Part shown: one piece after another, positions 21,288 to 32,515 of the stretch
Position numbering within the stretch: the first letter of the stretch is position 1
Layout: each line of letters opens with the position of its first letter
Assembly: GCA_011947345.1 (NCBI GenBank)
Contig: JAAVTG010000748.1
Span: 1 to 64,000, forward strand
Source: Phytophthora quininea
Taxonomy: Eukaryota; Oomycota; Peronosporomycetes; Peronosporales; Peronosporaceae
Reading direction: 5' to 3'
Length of the DNA stretch: 64,000 bases
Program-made: the position numbers and the translations under genes
Notes under the pieces: model-generated
The model's database searches: none
What the model was told of the DNA's origin: nothing
What the model saw: the letters and a program-made list of their open reading frames with translations, nothing else

Positions 21288-22037
21288 CTAAAACGGATTC
21301 GATTTCTTCAGCAACTTGGGGAAGACGTCGTCCTTCAGCGGGCAGCGGATCTTCTGCGAGTTCCACAGAGACTGGTCGAAGTCGAAGTTGCTGAGCGATT
21401 CTCTTGCGGCGTCGGTGAGTTGGTCCCATTGAATGAGGTCTTGAAACTCGCCGGTGTTCTTGGTAAGACGCAGAGAAGCACTGCCGCTCCACCAAAAGTC
21501 CACGTACGAGTCGAGTTTGACGCTGACGTCGTCGAGGTATTTCGCCTTCGGTGGGGAGCGCTTGGAGTAGCCGACGTTGGCGGACATTGACACACCCAGC
21601 ACCGTCGAATCGTTGGCCACGGGGCTGTCGGTCCACACCACCGCCCATTGCCACATGTGGCGGTAGCCGGACAAGTACCTGGAAAACCGACGGGCCTTGG
21701 GGAAGTACCAGGCGTACATGATGGCCCACTTGCCGTCGTACTCTGCCGATCGAGCGTAGACTTGCGACCCCAATGGAGACCCCGTGCAGTCACTGTTGGC
21801 CTTGCCGGAGTACTTCAAACCACCACTGATGGAGCCATTAGCGTCGACTGCAGGGTACGGTTGGCAGCCGTAGCTGACGGTGAGCTGCGGCTTAAACTTG
21901 ACTGCCGCCTTCTCTTCATCGGTGACCGGTTCGGGCTGAGCGAACGGCTGCACTCGGTCGTGGTTGGTGTTGGCGATGTTGGCACAGACCGCTGACAGCG
22001 ATAGCACAGTGGCTACGAAGAATGCTCGGAGGTTCAT
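21288..22037 (-). CDS. NLP (NPP1 family) secreted protein, degenerate heptapeptide
   Basis: Complete open frame of 249 residues. The chosen start, MNLRAFFVATVLSLSAVCA, is an ideal signal peptide; an in-frame ATG 135 nt upstream would bury it. Family marks are visible: two cysteines (58 and 84) as in type 1 NLPs, and the AIMYAWYFPKAR segment (105-116). The family's central heptapeptide appears as GYRHMWQ (124-130). Several normally invariant positions of that motif, including acidic and histidine positions tied to cation binding, are replaced. By family knowledge such proteins are usually not cytolytic, so this member is probably non-toxic or has another role. No frame break is seen. It lies between piggyBac sequences, next to the AA17-like gene. 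Confidence 0.9.
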   Translation of the reverse strand: MNLRAFFVATVLSLSAVCANIANTNHDRVQPFAQPEPVTDEEKAAVKFKPQLTVSYGCQPYPAVDANGSISGGLKYSGKANSDCTGSPLGSQVYARSAEYDGKWAIMYAWYFPKARRFSRYLSGYRHMWQWAVVWTDSPVANDSTVLGVSMSANVGYSKRSPPKAKYLDDVSVKLDSYVDFWWSGSASLRLTKNTGEFQDLIQWDQLTDAARESLSNFDFDQSLWNSQKIRCPLKDDVFPKLLKKSNPF

Positions 22038-22557
22038 CTTTCGACAGGAGTGTTGCCGTGGACTCTGGTTCGGAAGTGAGCACGACTTTGGCGATGGTTC
22101 TGGCCTGGATCCATCGGATGCGAGTCGGAGCTGGACCAGAAGAACGGAAAGACCGATGGGCGCTATCGTCAACTTGCTTGGGATCTGCAGCTTCGGCAGT
22201 CTGAGCCGTCATCACTCATGCGAGTGAGCAGTACCCGACAAGCTTGCAGAAGACGAAAGCGTGGGGGACTGGCGCTCAATGTTCGGACAGCTCACAAACA
22301 GTAGATATCAAGAAGGGTCTCCAGTATATTAGCACGTTTGTTAGCAAGTTCATTGCTCAGTGCAGTGGCAAACGGTTTCCAGTAGGCGCAGTACGCGGTA
22401 TCCATGTTTCCCGGCGCGGACACTGCGAAAAGCTGGGTCTCCTCGACGATCGAGAGCATAACGTATGATACTGGTAATCGAAGGGTATTACTTCGATTAC
22501 GGTTAGTAGCCAGAGCTGGCCAAACTAACCATAAACAAGGAAATCGAGTTCTTACGT
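22038..22557. other. NLP upstream region and piggyBac 3' flank
   Basis: No gene is seen at 22038-22480, which includes the NLP promoter side. Near 22473-22501 two copies of a CCCTTCGATTAC-like sequence face away from each other (GTAATCGAAGGG, five bases, CTTCGATTACGG), where the 3' end of the piggyBac copy begins. No TTAA is present at this edge. Confidence 0.4.
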
Positions 22558-24514
22558 TGGCGACTGTTATGGTAGTCATCGAAGCAGCCTTCGCTATGTT
22601 CAAGTAGAAGAACACACCTGACACTGCCATGTGTTCGAGTGTCAGCAAACGAAGGTTCTTTTACAGCGCACCAACTGCATCGTCCTCGGGAGATGCTGGC
22701 CAGTGCAGCAAACTGGCTGAGGTGGTCGAGGCTCAATCAATTTGCAGCTACGGCTTCTCTTGCGGCTGGTTACTGCGCCGAACAGCTTTGTGCTCAATTC
22801 AATCCGAAACTTGGCGTGTGTTAGGTTGGACTTGGGGAATGCCAGCTTGTAGAGTAGGTATGCGTTAACGATTGACACGTCGAGCATCCAGTAGAAGAGA
22901 GGCATCCATTTTCGCGGCGAGGTTTGCTGGACCGTGTAGTAGCTACGATACTGGTTGCTTGTGTCGACGCTGCCCATGTAGCTATGACAGATTTTTGAGA
23001 TACATGTATCGCGAGGCTTCATGCCTGCCAAAGATCTGGCACGGTCGAGTTGTGATAACTTACGGGTGTGGGGATACTTGTCGAGCTCCACAAATGCATC
23101 ATCGCCGTGTGTCGTATGGAGAGTCGTTAGAAACTGAGCCGAGCAGCGAACGTCTACCCAAACCACTACCAGTGCGTCCATCACTACTTTGGAGGCCAGG
23201 GTATTCCATGCAAACTTGGCTAGGACTGGAATCCTCTTTGACCGGAAATTCATGTCTTTTGGATACAATTCTGACTTCGCTGCTACTGTTCCGCAAGCTC
23301 CAATCCCTAATTTTCGCAGCCTGTCAAATAATGTGATCGAGGAATAGAAATTATCCATAAAGACGTTGAATTTGTGTGTCTTGTACGGCATCTGCCTGCA
23401 GAGATATACGACGACGGTTGGTGTCGAGCCTGACGTATCTCTGTAGTACTCAAATGCGTATCAATATCCATTACAGCAGACAGAATATAATTTGTAGCTG
23501 TGTGGAATAGGCTTTCTCGGCATATTGACAGTATGGGGAGAGACACCGGTGAACCGCACCATCATTTCGTCCACAGATACATTTGTAGCAGGCCTGTAGT
23601 ATCCTTTAAATTTGGCGGCTAACATCGACGACACGGGTTCCAGTTTTGCGAAGGTTTTTGGCTGCTGGTTGGAGTCCGCTATCGAATCAGGTGGAGAAAC
23701 GTGTATAGTTGTTCGTAGTTCCTGAAAGCGGTCTCGAGTCATTTTTGAGACGAATCCATACTTTAGAAGAGCGTCATCCGTAGACCAACACTCCAGCGGT
23801 CGTGCTATGCCAAACATGCCCACAATGCCAAGCCAAACTTTTAACTCCCCAAGGTGAAATGGTGCCACGCTGTATTTCCATCGTTATCTCCACGTGAACA
23901 CTTCAGGTCTCTGTACAGGTTCGTGTTTTTCACATTAAGTGCCAGTTTTTCACCTTCCCAGAACAAACAAAACGTGTCGAGCGCACAAGGTCCACCATTG
24001 AGCAGACTTTCAGGCAGCAACGCCTCTTCCTCATGGTCGGAGAAAGGGCTTTCAAACGGCTCAAAGGTTTGATCCACACCAACGTAGTGACCACTCTTGC
24101 TCTGCACACCCTGCTTCCCTCCACCGATTCCAGCGTCTGGTGCACGTTCAGGAGTCTGCTGTCCAGCTTTCCTCGCACGATGGCGGTCCAGGAAGAGCAC
24201 TACTTCATACGCACGCTTGTTCTCCCAAGTATGTGGGTCGCGAGCTTTGGCGCGGTCGAAGGCTGCCTCCAACTCATCGTCGTCCTCGCTGTGGCTGTCA
24301 CTGTCGCTCTCACGACCAGCAACTTGATAGCGGTTGGAATTGCGGACGATCTCCAACCTAGAGTCTACCCAGTCCTTCAATTGCTCGAGCGGGTTTGTTC
24401 TGTTCTGGAGATTGCCAAGCGCTGACTGCTCGCAATTCCTTCTCGTAATCGAAGGGTGTAGATTTGTGTGCGTTACACAACTAGTTTTATCCTTTTTCCT
24501 TGGACAAATCGGCT
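22558..24514 (-). pseudogene. piggyBac transposase, one stop and frame changes
   Basis: DDE transposase of the piggyBac family (DDE_Tnp_1_7), read from about 24514 to 22558. An acidic N-terminal part (RESDSDSHSEDDDELEAAFD) leads into the catalytic domain. The frame changes at a G run near 23850 (WHHFTL / GELKVWLG). All three catalytic aspartates are present: SVDEMM (codon 23569-23571), FMDNFYSS (codon 23353-23355) and GSVDTSNQYRSYY (codon 22963-22965). One in-frame TGA at 23461-23463 interrupts the otherwise continuous frame from 23868 to 22642. A frame change near 22680 leads into the C-terminal Cys/His domain (RCSWCAVKE ... GCFDDYH). It is inactive as written but lightly damaged. The element's own ends are not clear. 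Confidence 0.88.
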
Positions 24515-24524
24515 GAATCTGACC
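24515..24524 (+). repeat. MULE target-site duplication, left
   Basis: GAATCTGACC, repeated directly at 42071-42080 outside the other end of the MULE. Confidence 0.85.
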
Positions 24525-24553
24525 GAGCAATTTCCATAACCAAGTGGAATTCC
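24525..24553 (+). repeat. MULE terminal inverted repeat, left
   Basis: Begins GAGCAATTTCCATAACC and ends GGAATTCC. The reverse complement of 42042-42070 matches it with one mismatch (GAGGAATTTCC...). Confidence 0.88.
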
Positions 24554-24805
24554 CTTGCTTTTTCCAAAGCGTGTGTAGAGACTGAGCCCACTCTCTTTGT
24601 TTGCAACTAGTTGGCCGGTCATGAGACTTGGAATTAAATCATAGAAAGTGGCGAGAAAATCATAGCATTTGGCAAGAAAATCATGACATGTTGGCAGAAA
24701 AATCTACTACCATCATGGCAATCGGAGATGAAATCACGGAAAATGGATATGTGTAATTAGGTTAAGGGAGCCATATATGTACTTGCTGGTTCGTCGCCTC
24801 CACCT

Positions 24806-25467
24806 CTACTTCTTGCTCCCTTTCAGTTTACGTCGTTTATGCTTCTCTTTGGGTCCTGGTTTTTCTCCTCGTGAGCCTTTTTCCCTTGGCGAAGTCGGAA
24901 CGACAGGCATGCGGCAGGACGTATCGATTGCAAGCGTAGAATCAATCAGAAAGGGTACAAACTTCAGCGTGTATGTGTCTCGAAAGTGTTGGAGCGAAAG
25001 TCGGTCGGCATCGTAAAGGTTAGCAATTGGAGTTCCATCTTGAATTGCAGCCGCCGTAGCGTGTACGCATGGAAAGTCTTGGTCGGCCCAGTTCGCACAT
25101 GCGCACGTGCGAGCTACCATATCAACGTAGCGCCAAGGGTGAATGTACCCGTTCTCACCCACGTCGCCTTCGTAGCGCACCATGTAAGATCCTTCGATGC
25201 AGGGCTCGAAATTGCAGGATTTACTAGCGGCGGTCAATTCATCTCGGCGCTTTCGCAGGTAAGGAACCAGCTCTTTTTCCGAACTCTCAGCGATCCAATT
25301 TGCAGCTCGCTGTCGCATTTGTGACGCACGTTGACATAGTTTGAAGGCGGACATATTAAATGCATCTAACGGCTTTGCTGATCTGCATTCATTTCCAATC
25401 CAGTTGCTGGCTTGTTCGGACAAGTTGGAAGTTGTCTCATCATAAGTTGGAACTTCGAATCGATTAA
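24806..25467 (-). pseudogene. MULE transposase, C-terminal half with SWIM zinc finger
   Basis: Open frame entering at the TTAA (25464-25467) as NRFEVPTYDETTSNLSEQ. It continues through SEQASNWIGNECRSAK to a SWIM zinc finger, RTCACANWADQDFPCVHATA (C-x-C ... C-x-H), typical of MULE transposases after the catalytic core. A basic tail (KEKHKRRKLKGSKK) closes it. It is in the same frame as the N-terminal half ending at 40150 once the intervening insert is removed at TTAA. The host gene was therefore continuous here before the insertion. Confidence 0.9.
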
Positions 25468-25482
25468 CCCTTTGACCCCCAG
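25464..25482 (+). repeat. TTAA duplication and left terminal inverted repeat
   Basis: TTAA at 25464-25467 is followed by CCCTTTGACCCCCAG, the left terminus of the 14.7-kb element. Confidence 0.85.
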
Positions 25483-25666
25483 AGAATTATATATTCTTAC
25501 GTGCATCATTATGTTCATACTGCCGCAAATCCGTTACTATGATTGGTCAAAAACCTGACGTAACTGTGTTAGAGATGGGTTTCAATTTTTAGGTGCAAAA
25601 TGTAGTCTGTATGATCTGATCGACACGAATATGTGCGGATTATAAAAAAAAATCCCTCGGCGAAAT

Positions 25667-27442
25667 GTGCGCAGGGAATGCGCTGTTTTAGCAAGCTTGT
25701 ATCTTGCCTCCAGAGGAGGACGAAGCCAGCCTCAGTTCCGTCATATCTACGAGGGCACCCCACGCACGTGCACCAGACCTTCGAGTTGCTACGGGGAAAG
25801 CTCAAGCGCACGCGCGCACTGGCTGTGTGTCAGCTATGGCGGCGCGAAGTACTTCGCGCTGGTCTACGAGGACATCGTGCGCCTGAGAGTGCAGGAGCTG
25901 GAGCAGCATATGGAGAGTCTGAGACTCAATGCGGAGCAACTCAAGGTGCAGACGAAGGAGACGCAGAGAGACCGCGAGCGATAGGAGATGAAGATGACAG
26001 TGCAGAGAGATCATCAGAACTTGCAGCAACTGGAGATGACCAACGTCAAGTTGTCGACTGAGGCCGGGCACTGGAAAGTGGTGGTGAAGCAGAGAGAGCA
26101 GCTCACGGCCTTGCAGCTGCAAATGGAGAACTTGAAGCAGGAGACGCAGAAGAACGAGACTCAGTCCAAGACGAAAGTGTCGATCAAGACGCTCGAGAGC
26201 AAATTGCAGTACGCTGAAGCGGAAGCCCAGTGCATGAAGGAGCAGTGTTACCTAGCTGAGTCTCGTTGTCAGCAAACGTCCAACGAGCATCTAATGCTGG
26301 AGAAGGATCGCTAAGCTACTGGAGAGAGGACGTGGCGGCAAAGGCACAGAAGTACCAAAATCAGCTTGCGGCTTGTGAAGGTGAACTAACCCGCCAACGT
26401 TTTCGTATGCAGGAGCGCAGACGTATCAGAACCAGCTTACGGCTTGCGAAAATGAATTGGCTCACCAAGATATTCGTCTCCACGAGCTGGAGGAGATGGC
26501 GACGAACGCTCAGAAGTACCGAAGCCAGCTTGCTGCCTAAGACGAGTAGGATCGCAGAGGCGCTAATGTGCAAGAGGTGGAGCGGAAGTTAGCGGAAGTG
26601 ATTGCTGCCAACTCGTCGAGTACCAGCGCAGCGCGACAGTAGCAAATGGAGTGGCAGAATCAGATCACCACAGAAAAGAATAATATGTTGAAGCGGCTCG
26701 AGACTGAACGTCGACGGGCGATTGAGATGGAGGAAATAGCGTCGGCCTTGAAGAAGGAGAATATGTCGGCTCAGAGAGAGCTGAAGTCTGTCAAGAAGGA
26801 GCAGTTTTGAGCACTCGTTCTCGCGCTTACAGCAATGTACGCAACCACACTGCGGTAGGCCTTGCGAGAGAGGCTATCACTGCTCTGATGAGCGACTTTA
26901 AGGCAGGGACAGAAGAGTTGCAGGCTCAGTGCAAAACACCAAGCGTCCTTGATGAGCTCTAAACTCGATCGTCTGGCTAACCAATTCGTTCGACCAAAGG
27001 CAAACTGAAGCTCAATAGAACAGCCGACTGCTCAACGAGCAAGTTGACGAACTCAAGGTAGGCGTGTCTGTAGGCCAGCGAGGAGCAGATTTCTTGGAGA
27101 CGTATGAGACGTATGAGGAAGACGGCATCCACGAACTGATGGAGCTGGGCTCACTGCACAAGTGGCATTGCCGTCGGAGCAGGATGTGGTGATTGACGAC
27201 ACGGGATCAACAACGCGTCGTCTTCAGCTCCGGCTGCTCTCACTAGACGCGGGAAGACACCGAGGAAGGGTGAGATGCCGTCGCTGCTGACTGGCATCAG
27301 CCGTGCAGGTGCAGTGAAGGGTTGATCACAAGACGTTGACACCGAGTAACTCCAGCAGTTTCAGCAAGAGCGACACGTCGCCCAACGGAGTCAAGGCAGA
27401 TGACCTCAACATCGCCAAGGGACGAACCACATCACAGTGAGC
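25667..27442 (+). pseudogene. captured coiled-coil protein gene, decayed
   Basis: The plus strand codes a long Glu/Gln/Lys-rich coiled coil: KYFALVYEDIVRLRVQELEQ, HMESLRLNAEQLKVQTKETQ, a TAG (near 25982), then MKMTVQRDHQNLQQLEMTNV and LESKLQYAEAEAQCMKEQCY. It then decays through several frames, with QNQLAACEGELTR-like units recurring near 26360, 26440 and 26520. A last recognisable piece, TPSNSSSFSKSDTSPNGVKA to a TGA at 27442, crosses the palindrome edge, so only the 3' tip is repeated at 39527-39641. It is probably a host structural gene carried inside the transposon. The exact family (golgin- or centrosome-like) cannot be told. Confidence 0.55.
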
Positions 27443-27909
27443 AGAAGGCTCGGCCAAGTCTGCCAAAGGAGCAGGCAGGGCCCCAACTCAGGTGGCAACA
27501 TCGCACACTATCCAGCAGCTTACCCGATGTCGGCATTGTACGTGATCCTGAATCTGTTGCCGTATTTTGAACGGCAGTGATGCTGGGTGAGCAGGTGCTG
27601 ATCACTGGGAGCTGGTATAGCTGACGGGCAAAATGTCTGTGATCTTGCGGACAAGGCTGTTGCAGAATCGCTTGAACCAAGAGTCGACTTGCGCAGATGA
27701 GGGCCACCTCGTTTGCATCCAGGCCGTTCGGGAGACAGGAGCAGCAAAACGGAATCGAGTGAGCTATTGTCGCTGTGATGAAAGTTCCGCCAAGATGAAG
27801 CAGCAGTCAATGCTCGAGACGTTTCTACTGCTACTGAAATACAAGAAAAACTCCATGTGCTGTCTGATTATCCTCCACTTCCTGTTCCGCGTTTTCACAC
27901 TGCAGTCTG

Positions 27910-29300
27910 ACAACTTTATCAAGACTTCTTGGGGTGAAACTCTTTGCTAGCAACCTCAGCATACAGTACAGCGCCAGCCTTGACGTTCATAGCGACAAAA
28001 TCGACGAGCTGCTCGTTGAAGACCTCTTCAGCACGTTCGGGTTGCTTCCGTTCGCGTTCAGCTTGGCCGTGATTCCTTTATCCTTAGCAAGGCGCAGGAA
28101 CGGTAGCAAAGCAGTCTGAATCGTTGGCTCACCTCCACAGATCGCGGGGCTCCTGTGCTCGGTGGACGCGACTTAGTCCAGAATCGCGAGATCTTCGGGC
28201 TCTTCGTTGACGAGGTAGCTGGTGTGGCACCAACCGCATTTCAAACTGCAGCCCATCGTGAACACAATCGATGCTACTTGATTTCCCGGGAAGTTCGTGG
28301 GCGTGGGCTTGGTGGAGCGGCCAATTTGAAAGTCGATCGGGTAGTGCTCAATGGTGGTGTAGATCTTGTGCATGATGAATGCAGCCTTCTTGCCAGTCTC
28401 CCAATCCAACACCGGCCGGAAGTAACCGACGATACTTCCCAGTGATTTCTCACGCAGTGTGGGCACTCAAAGTTCTCACCAGCGAGGTAACCGTGTGTTC
28501 TGCAGACACTGAAGGTTGGGGCCAGTGCCACGTACGGGATCCGATACGCGCTCGTGATCGATCGGACGAGGTCTCGCGCTTGCGTCCAGCTCGACAAACG
28601 TTCACCCAGGAAGGCAGGAAGACAGTGCCGCTGGTGTACTCTGTCTGCAGCGATTCTTGGTAGTTCAACGCCTCGAAAAAGTCGTCGGCCGAGTCCACTG
28701 GTAGTACGGTCGAGTTGTAGAGCTCGGGATCTTGGCCTCGGGGAATAGCTCGCTGTCGATCTTGGCCAGCTTGTAGCAGATGGACTCGGATGGTGTAGCC
28801 TCCAAGTTGTACAAGTGCTTGGTCTGGAGCTGGATGATTTCGTGGAATTGGTCCTTGATGGACTGTAAGACACTGCCGGCAAAGGCCTTGTTGTGGTAAA
28901 TCCCACGACCCAGCAGGGTGCTGCAGGCCTCGTTCATGCAGATGACACTGATCGTGGGGAAGTGGTTGTTCCATCGCTCTTGGCACGCTGGAAGTCGCTC
29001 TTGAGACAGAGCTGCGTGTACGGGTAGAGATTCGTGTTGGCCTTGATCATTTGGCGCTTGGTCTATTTGCCACCGCCGGTCTCCTTGACGAAATCGAACA
29101 ACTTCAAGACAAATTTTGTACGTATCGCCAGGTATGCAGGGCGTGGCTGGTGGTGAGTGGGTTAGCGCCAGAACAAGCAGACACCTTTCGGGTCAAGACG
29201 TAGTCGACAGTACATGGAGCGCGGGGCACGCCATACTTCGTCGTCATCTCCCACACGGCTTGAAGCGTGATGATTCTTGGTCAAACTCTTGGTGGGGGTG
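27910..29300 (-). pseudogene. NrdD-NrdG fusion remnant, left-arm copy
   Basis: Mirror copy of 37670-39060 with the same frame breaks. The 97-residue frame at 28173-28466 joins the NrdD glycyl-radical segment (GSIVGYFRPVLDWETGKKA) to the activase start (VFTMGCSLKCGWCHTSYLV). It differs from the right copy by an Ala/Thr change on the antisense strand near 28650. See the right-arm entry for domains. Confidence 0.75.
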
Positions 29301-30803
29301 GATCCGTTATCATCGCTCTTGATCATCACTTCAGCAGAGAGCTTGTTGGACTGCGGGAGCGGTAACAGACGCCTCAGCAGACATGGAGGCGTCTTGGTCG
29401 GAGCCGGGAAATGGTGCTGCCACGAGATCCAGCTGGTCGTCGCTGGATGGTCTACCCTGGGTACATCTCATGATAATGACATGCCATTAGTTTACGGACC
29501 TCACTGGCAGAGCTGCGGACAGCGCCGTGGACAGCGCTGCGCTGCGGTGTGTTCACACAGCGTGGGCTCGTAGGTGAGCCACTTACTCACCTTCATTTGT
29601 GTACTGTTAGACAAAGCAAGATGTGGTGACACAATCCGAAGCTGGAGCCTGGAGGACAAGCTGCTGCCTCAGAATGTATCGGAGGATCTGACTTCACGTC
29701 GCCCGAGAGTGTCAAAAGCAGAACGAACAGGACGAGGACGATTGCCTGAAGGACGTGCCGCTGAAAAGCGAAGAAGGTCACAGGGTGAGCGACAGTCTCG
29801 TGCTGTGCTCTGTGCTGGTGATGGCATCTGGCATGCGGCTTATGTCGGAGAAGTACGGAAGAGTGATGACATTCACTGAGATTTGGCTGGGGCGGCAATG
29901 AAGTCACGCACGACGCGCCGAATGCGTTGGAAAAACTGTTGAAGAGTATGACGCACGTGTTGTTCCAGACCGCAACCCAGAGTTTGCTGTACAGCCAGAC
30001 GTCGGGCGGCGCTGAAACGGGTGTCGTCAAAATACCTGCGAGAGCTGTAGCGGATTCTGTGGGACGACGAGGACGCGTGCGAGAGCGGATTGTTCGGCTT
30101 GGCTGTCGATGCGGTTACCAGAAACTAGTTCGAGACTTTCTGCGCGCGTCAATGTTGTTTGAGGCTGCCAGCGCGGCAAAATGCTGCAATTCGCGAGACA
30201 CAATGATCGCTAATTGCGTGATGCGTACGCACTCGCACCGCGAGACTGAGGCTTTGGTGGCGCATGAAAGTGCTGTTGCTGTGCAGCCCGAACAATCTTG
30301 CTGGAGCTGTCCTCTCCGAAGAAGTTTGCTGCAGCACCGTGCAAGTCTTAGTTCTGTTTTGAATTATGCCTGTGATCAGCTGGCGTACCAAGGCAAGGGT
30401 GAGCCAAATGCCGTGCATCAGAGCTTCGGGGCGCTGCCCACACTGACGGTGAACTGCCTTTCGAAGTCGTGGTCCTGCCTTTCGGCGGCTACCTGGTGTA
30501 AGATGAACGTGAAGAGCAAGATCGTCGTGGAGCACTTGCAGGTAATCCTGCAGCTGAGTTTTACGTCCCTGGTGTCGGCGTACTATGCGTTCGTACTTCG
30601 ACGTAGAGAACAGCACCACTGACAGCGCGGTGGTGAAGGGCGAGGACGCCTGGTGTGTACAGTTGCTGCGCCATCGTCAGCGCTTTTCTCCAATGTGGCA
30701 TTGGATGTGTACTCTCAAACCTTGCAAGAGGACGCCAAGCTGCCATCTGAAAGTGGAGAAGCTTTACCGCTTGGCCAACACCAAGTGATGAACCGATGCG
30801 TGG
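29301..30803 (+). other. unidentified captured sequence, left arm
   Basis: The plus strand has long frames at 29574-29879 and 29927-30622 and a short one at 30585-30788 (MRSYFDVENSTTDSAVVKGE, EDAWCVQLLRHRQRF). They change phase relative to one another, and the longer ones are equally open in antisense. No domain is recognised. The mirror copy is 36167-37669. It may be a third captured gene, but direction and product are undecided. Confidence 0.3.
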
Positions 30804-30989
30804 TTATATATAACTACAATGAGAAGACGATTGACAGCGACAAAAATCAAAGTTGTATTCACTCGGGAAGCTGGAGTTCGGCGATGGGCGTAATTGAATT
30901 GTTTTTGCGACGACGAATATTGAAGGGGCCTCGCCGACTGAAGCTGCTGCTACCAGCTCCAGCGCATGGCGAACGCTGGGTGTTGCTAT

Positions 30990-31930
30990 ACTGAAGGCAT
31001 CGCGGAAGTGCAGCGCGGCAAAGCACTCAACATGGTAACCGCGCTGACACTCAGTGCATCCCCACCGTGACCGAAGGTGCATTCCCCGCATACTGCACAG
31101 CATGCAGTACAACTGACCGCTGGAGTGCTCAGTTGAGTTCGGCGTGAGAATATGACGGCTGCTGTCAACACCGACAGTTGCTGCTACCGATGCTGTTGGA
31201 GATCTTCGCTTTGCAACTCGCCTTTTCATCAGCTCCAACGAGCCGGAATTGGAATTCCTTTCGAGACCTCGGGTGCTGCATCTCGACGAAACGATGTAGA
31301 GCCCACCGCTAATAACTCCACCAATCAGTGTCGCCACCATTGGGATCCAAATGTAGTAGTACGAGTCCATTGAGAAGACCTGGTGGTAACCGACAATGTA
31401 CATGAACAAGCGAGGCCAAAGTCGTGGTTTGGGGTCGTGCCCAGCGCCGATATGGACATGAAGCAGCGCAATATGTCGCTGACCAGCAGCGTCAGAGCGA
31501 ACGGGGCCCCCTTCTTCCCTGGCCAACAATCGCGTGCGTTCTTGGTGAGGTGCTTGTGCATGGGTCCTCACACAGAATCCTCTGGTAGTCGAGCACGTAA
31601 ATCAACGCTGCAGCCACAAAGACCCCAGCACCTGCTGCGAACCAAGTAGCCGGGTACTTTCCACCACGACAGGCGGTCACACATTGCGCCGGTGATGGTG
31701 ATGCCCGAGATGCGGTGCGCGCCGCTGACGTTGTCGCCGATGAACGTGCCGACCATCAGGGCCACGCCCCAGGTGACGCACGTCGTCATTGTGTCGCCGT
31801 ACTGTCCGTTTCAGAGGCTGTTCTGCTGGATGCCGACCAGGCCGGAGGAGATGGCGACGGTCGTGGCCAGGTAATCAGTCATACCCTCGCGTTCTTGATG
31901 ACGAAAGTGTTCTTCTTGCGTCTGGGAGCG
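30990..31930 (-). pseudogene. aquaporin remnant joined to a Cys/His cluster, left-arm copy
   Basis: Mirror of 35040-35980. The frame breaks differ slightly between arms because of single-base indels: here AGVFVAAALIYVLDYQRILC reads on from the fourth membrane segment in one frame, and YIVGYHQVFSMDSYYYIWIP plus MVATLIGGVISGGLYIVSSR is continuous with the Cys/His part (YCMLCSMRGMHLRSRWGC). Confidence 0.65.
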
Positions 31931-32515
31931 GCGAGAACTTGTGCAGGCTCGTGGTCAAAGTGGACATGGCCGTCACTTCGAACCTCGAGGACAGAGAGAT
32001 CCGAAGCCACGCCTTCTCACCGACACAACCCGATGCTCTCCACATCGACCGCCAATTGCCGCTTACACCGTGGTGGTCAGCGAGATCTTGTTGGCAGCAG
32101 GCACGGTGGCAGTGTGCACACGGTGCAGCACCGACGGCAACAGGAATCTTGTCTTGCAGAGTTCCACAGTCACGAGCAGTGCACAGCGTGGTGTCGGCGG
32201 CAAGGTGGCGGCTTGATCGCTTGGTGGATAGGAAGTAAATCGAATAATGAGCAGCTAGCGGCGTTTGGCGCCGCATTGGCGTCGTTTGGTGCCGCATTGG
32301 CGCCATCACACAACATCTTCGCGCCAAAATTCAAAAGCTATCGAGCACGTGCCGGCGCGCAAACCGCTGAGCTGCGTGGTTGAAGTCAGGCAAGCACCAG
32401 TGCCAGTAGTCCTACTACCAAGATAAGTAAGGAGAGGCCACGCAAGCGGTCATCACGGTAGAACTCACCCGCAAGACGGTCTTCAATTTGAAGACCTCCT
32501 TCATTTTGGTTCTCG
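31931..32515. other. captured sequence without a clear gene, left arm
   Basis: Includes the aquaporin 5' region and a 21-bp direct repeat around 32256-32300 (GTTTGGYGCCGCATTGGCG). A perfect 19-bp palindrome, GGTCTTCAATTTGAAGACC, lies near 32478-32496. Open frames are equal on both strands and no domain is seen. The mirror is 34455-35039. Confidence 0.35.
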
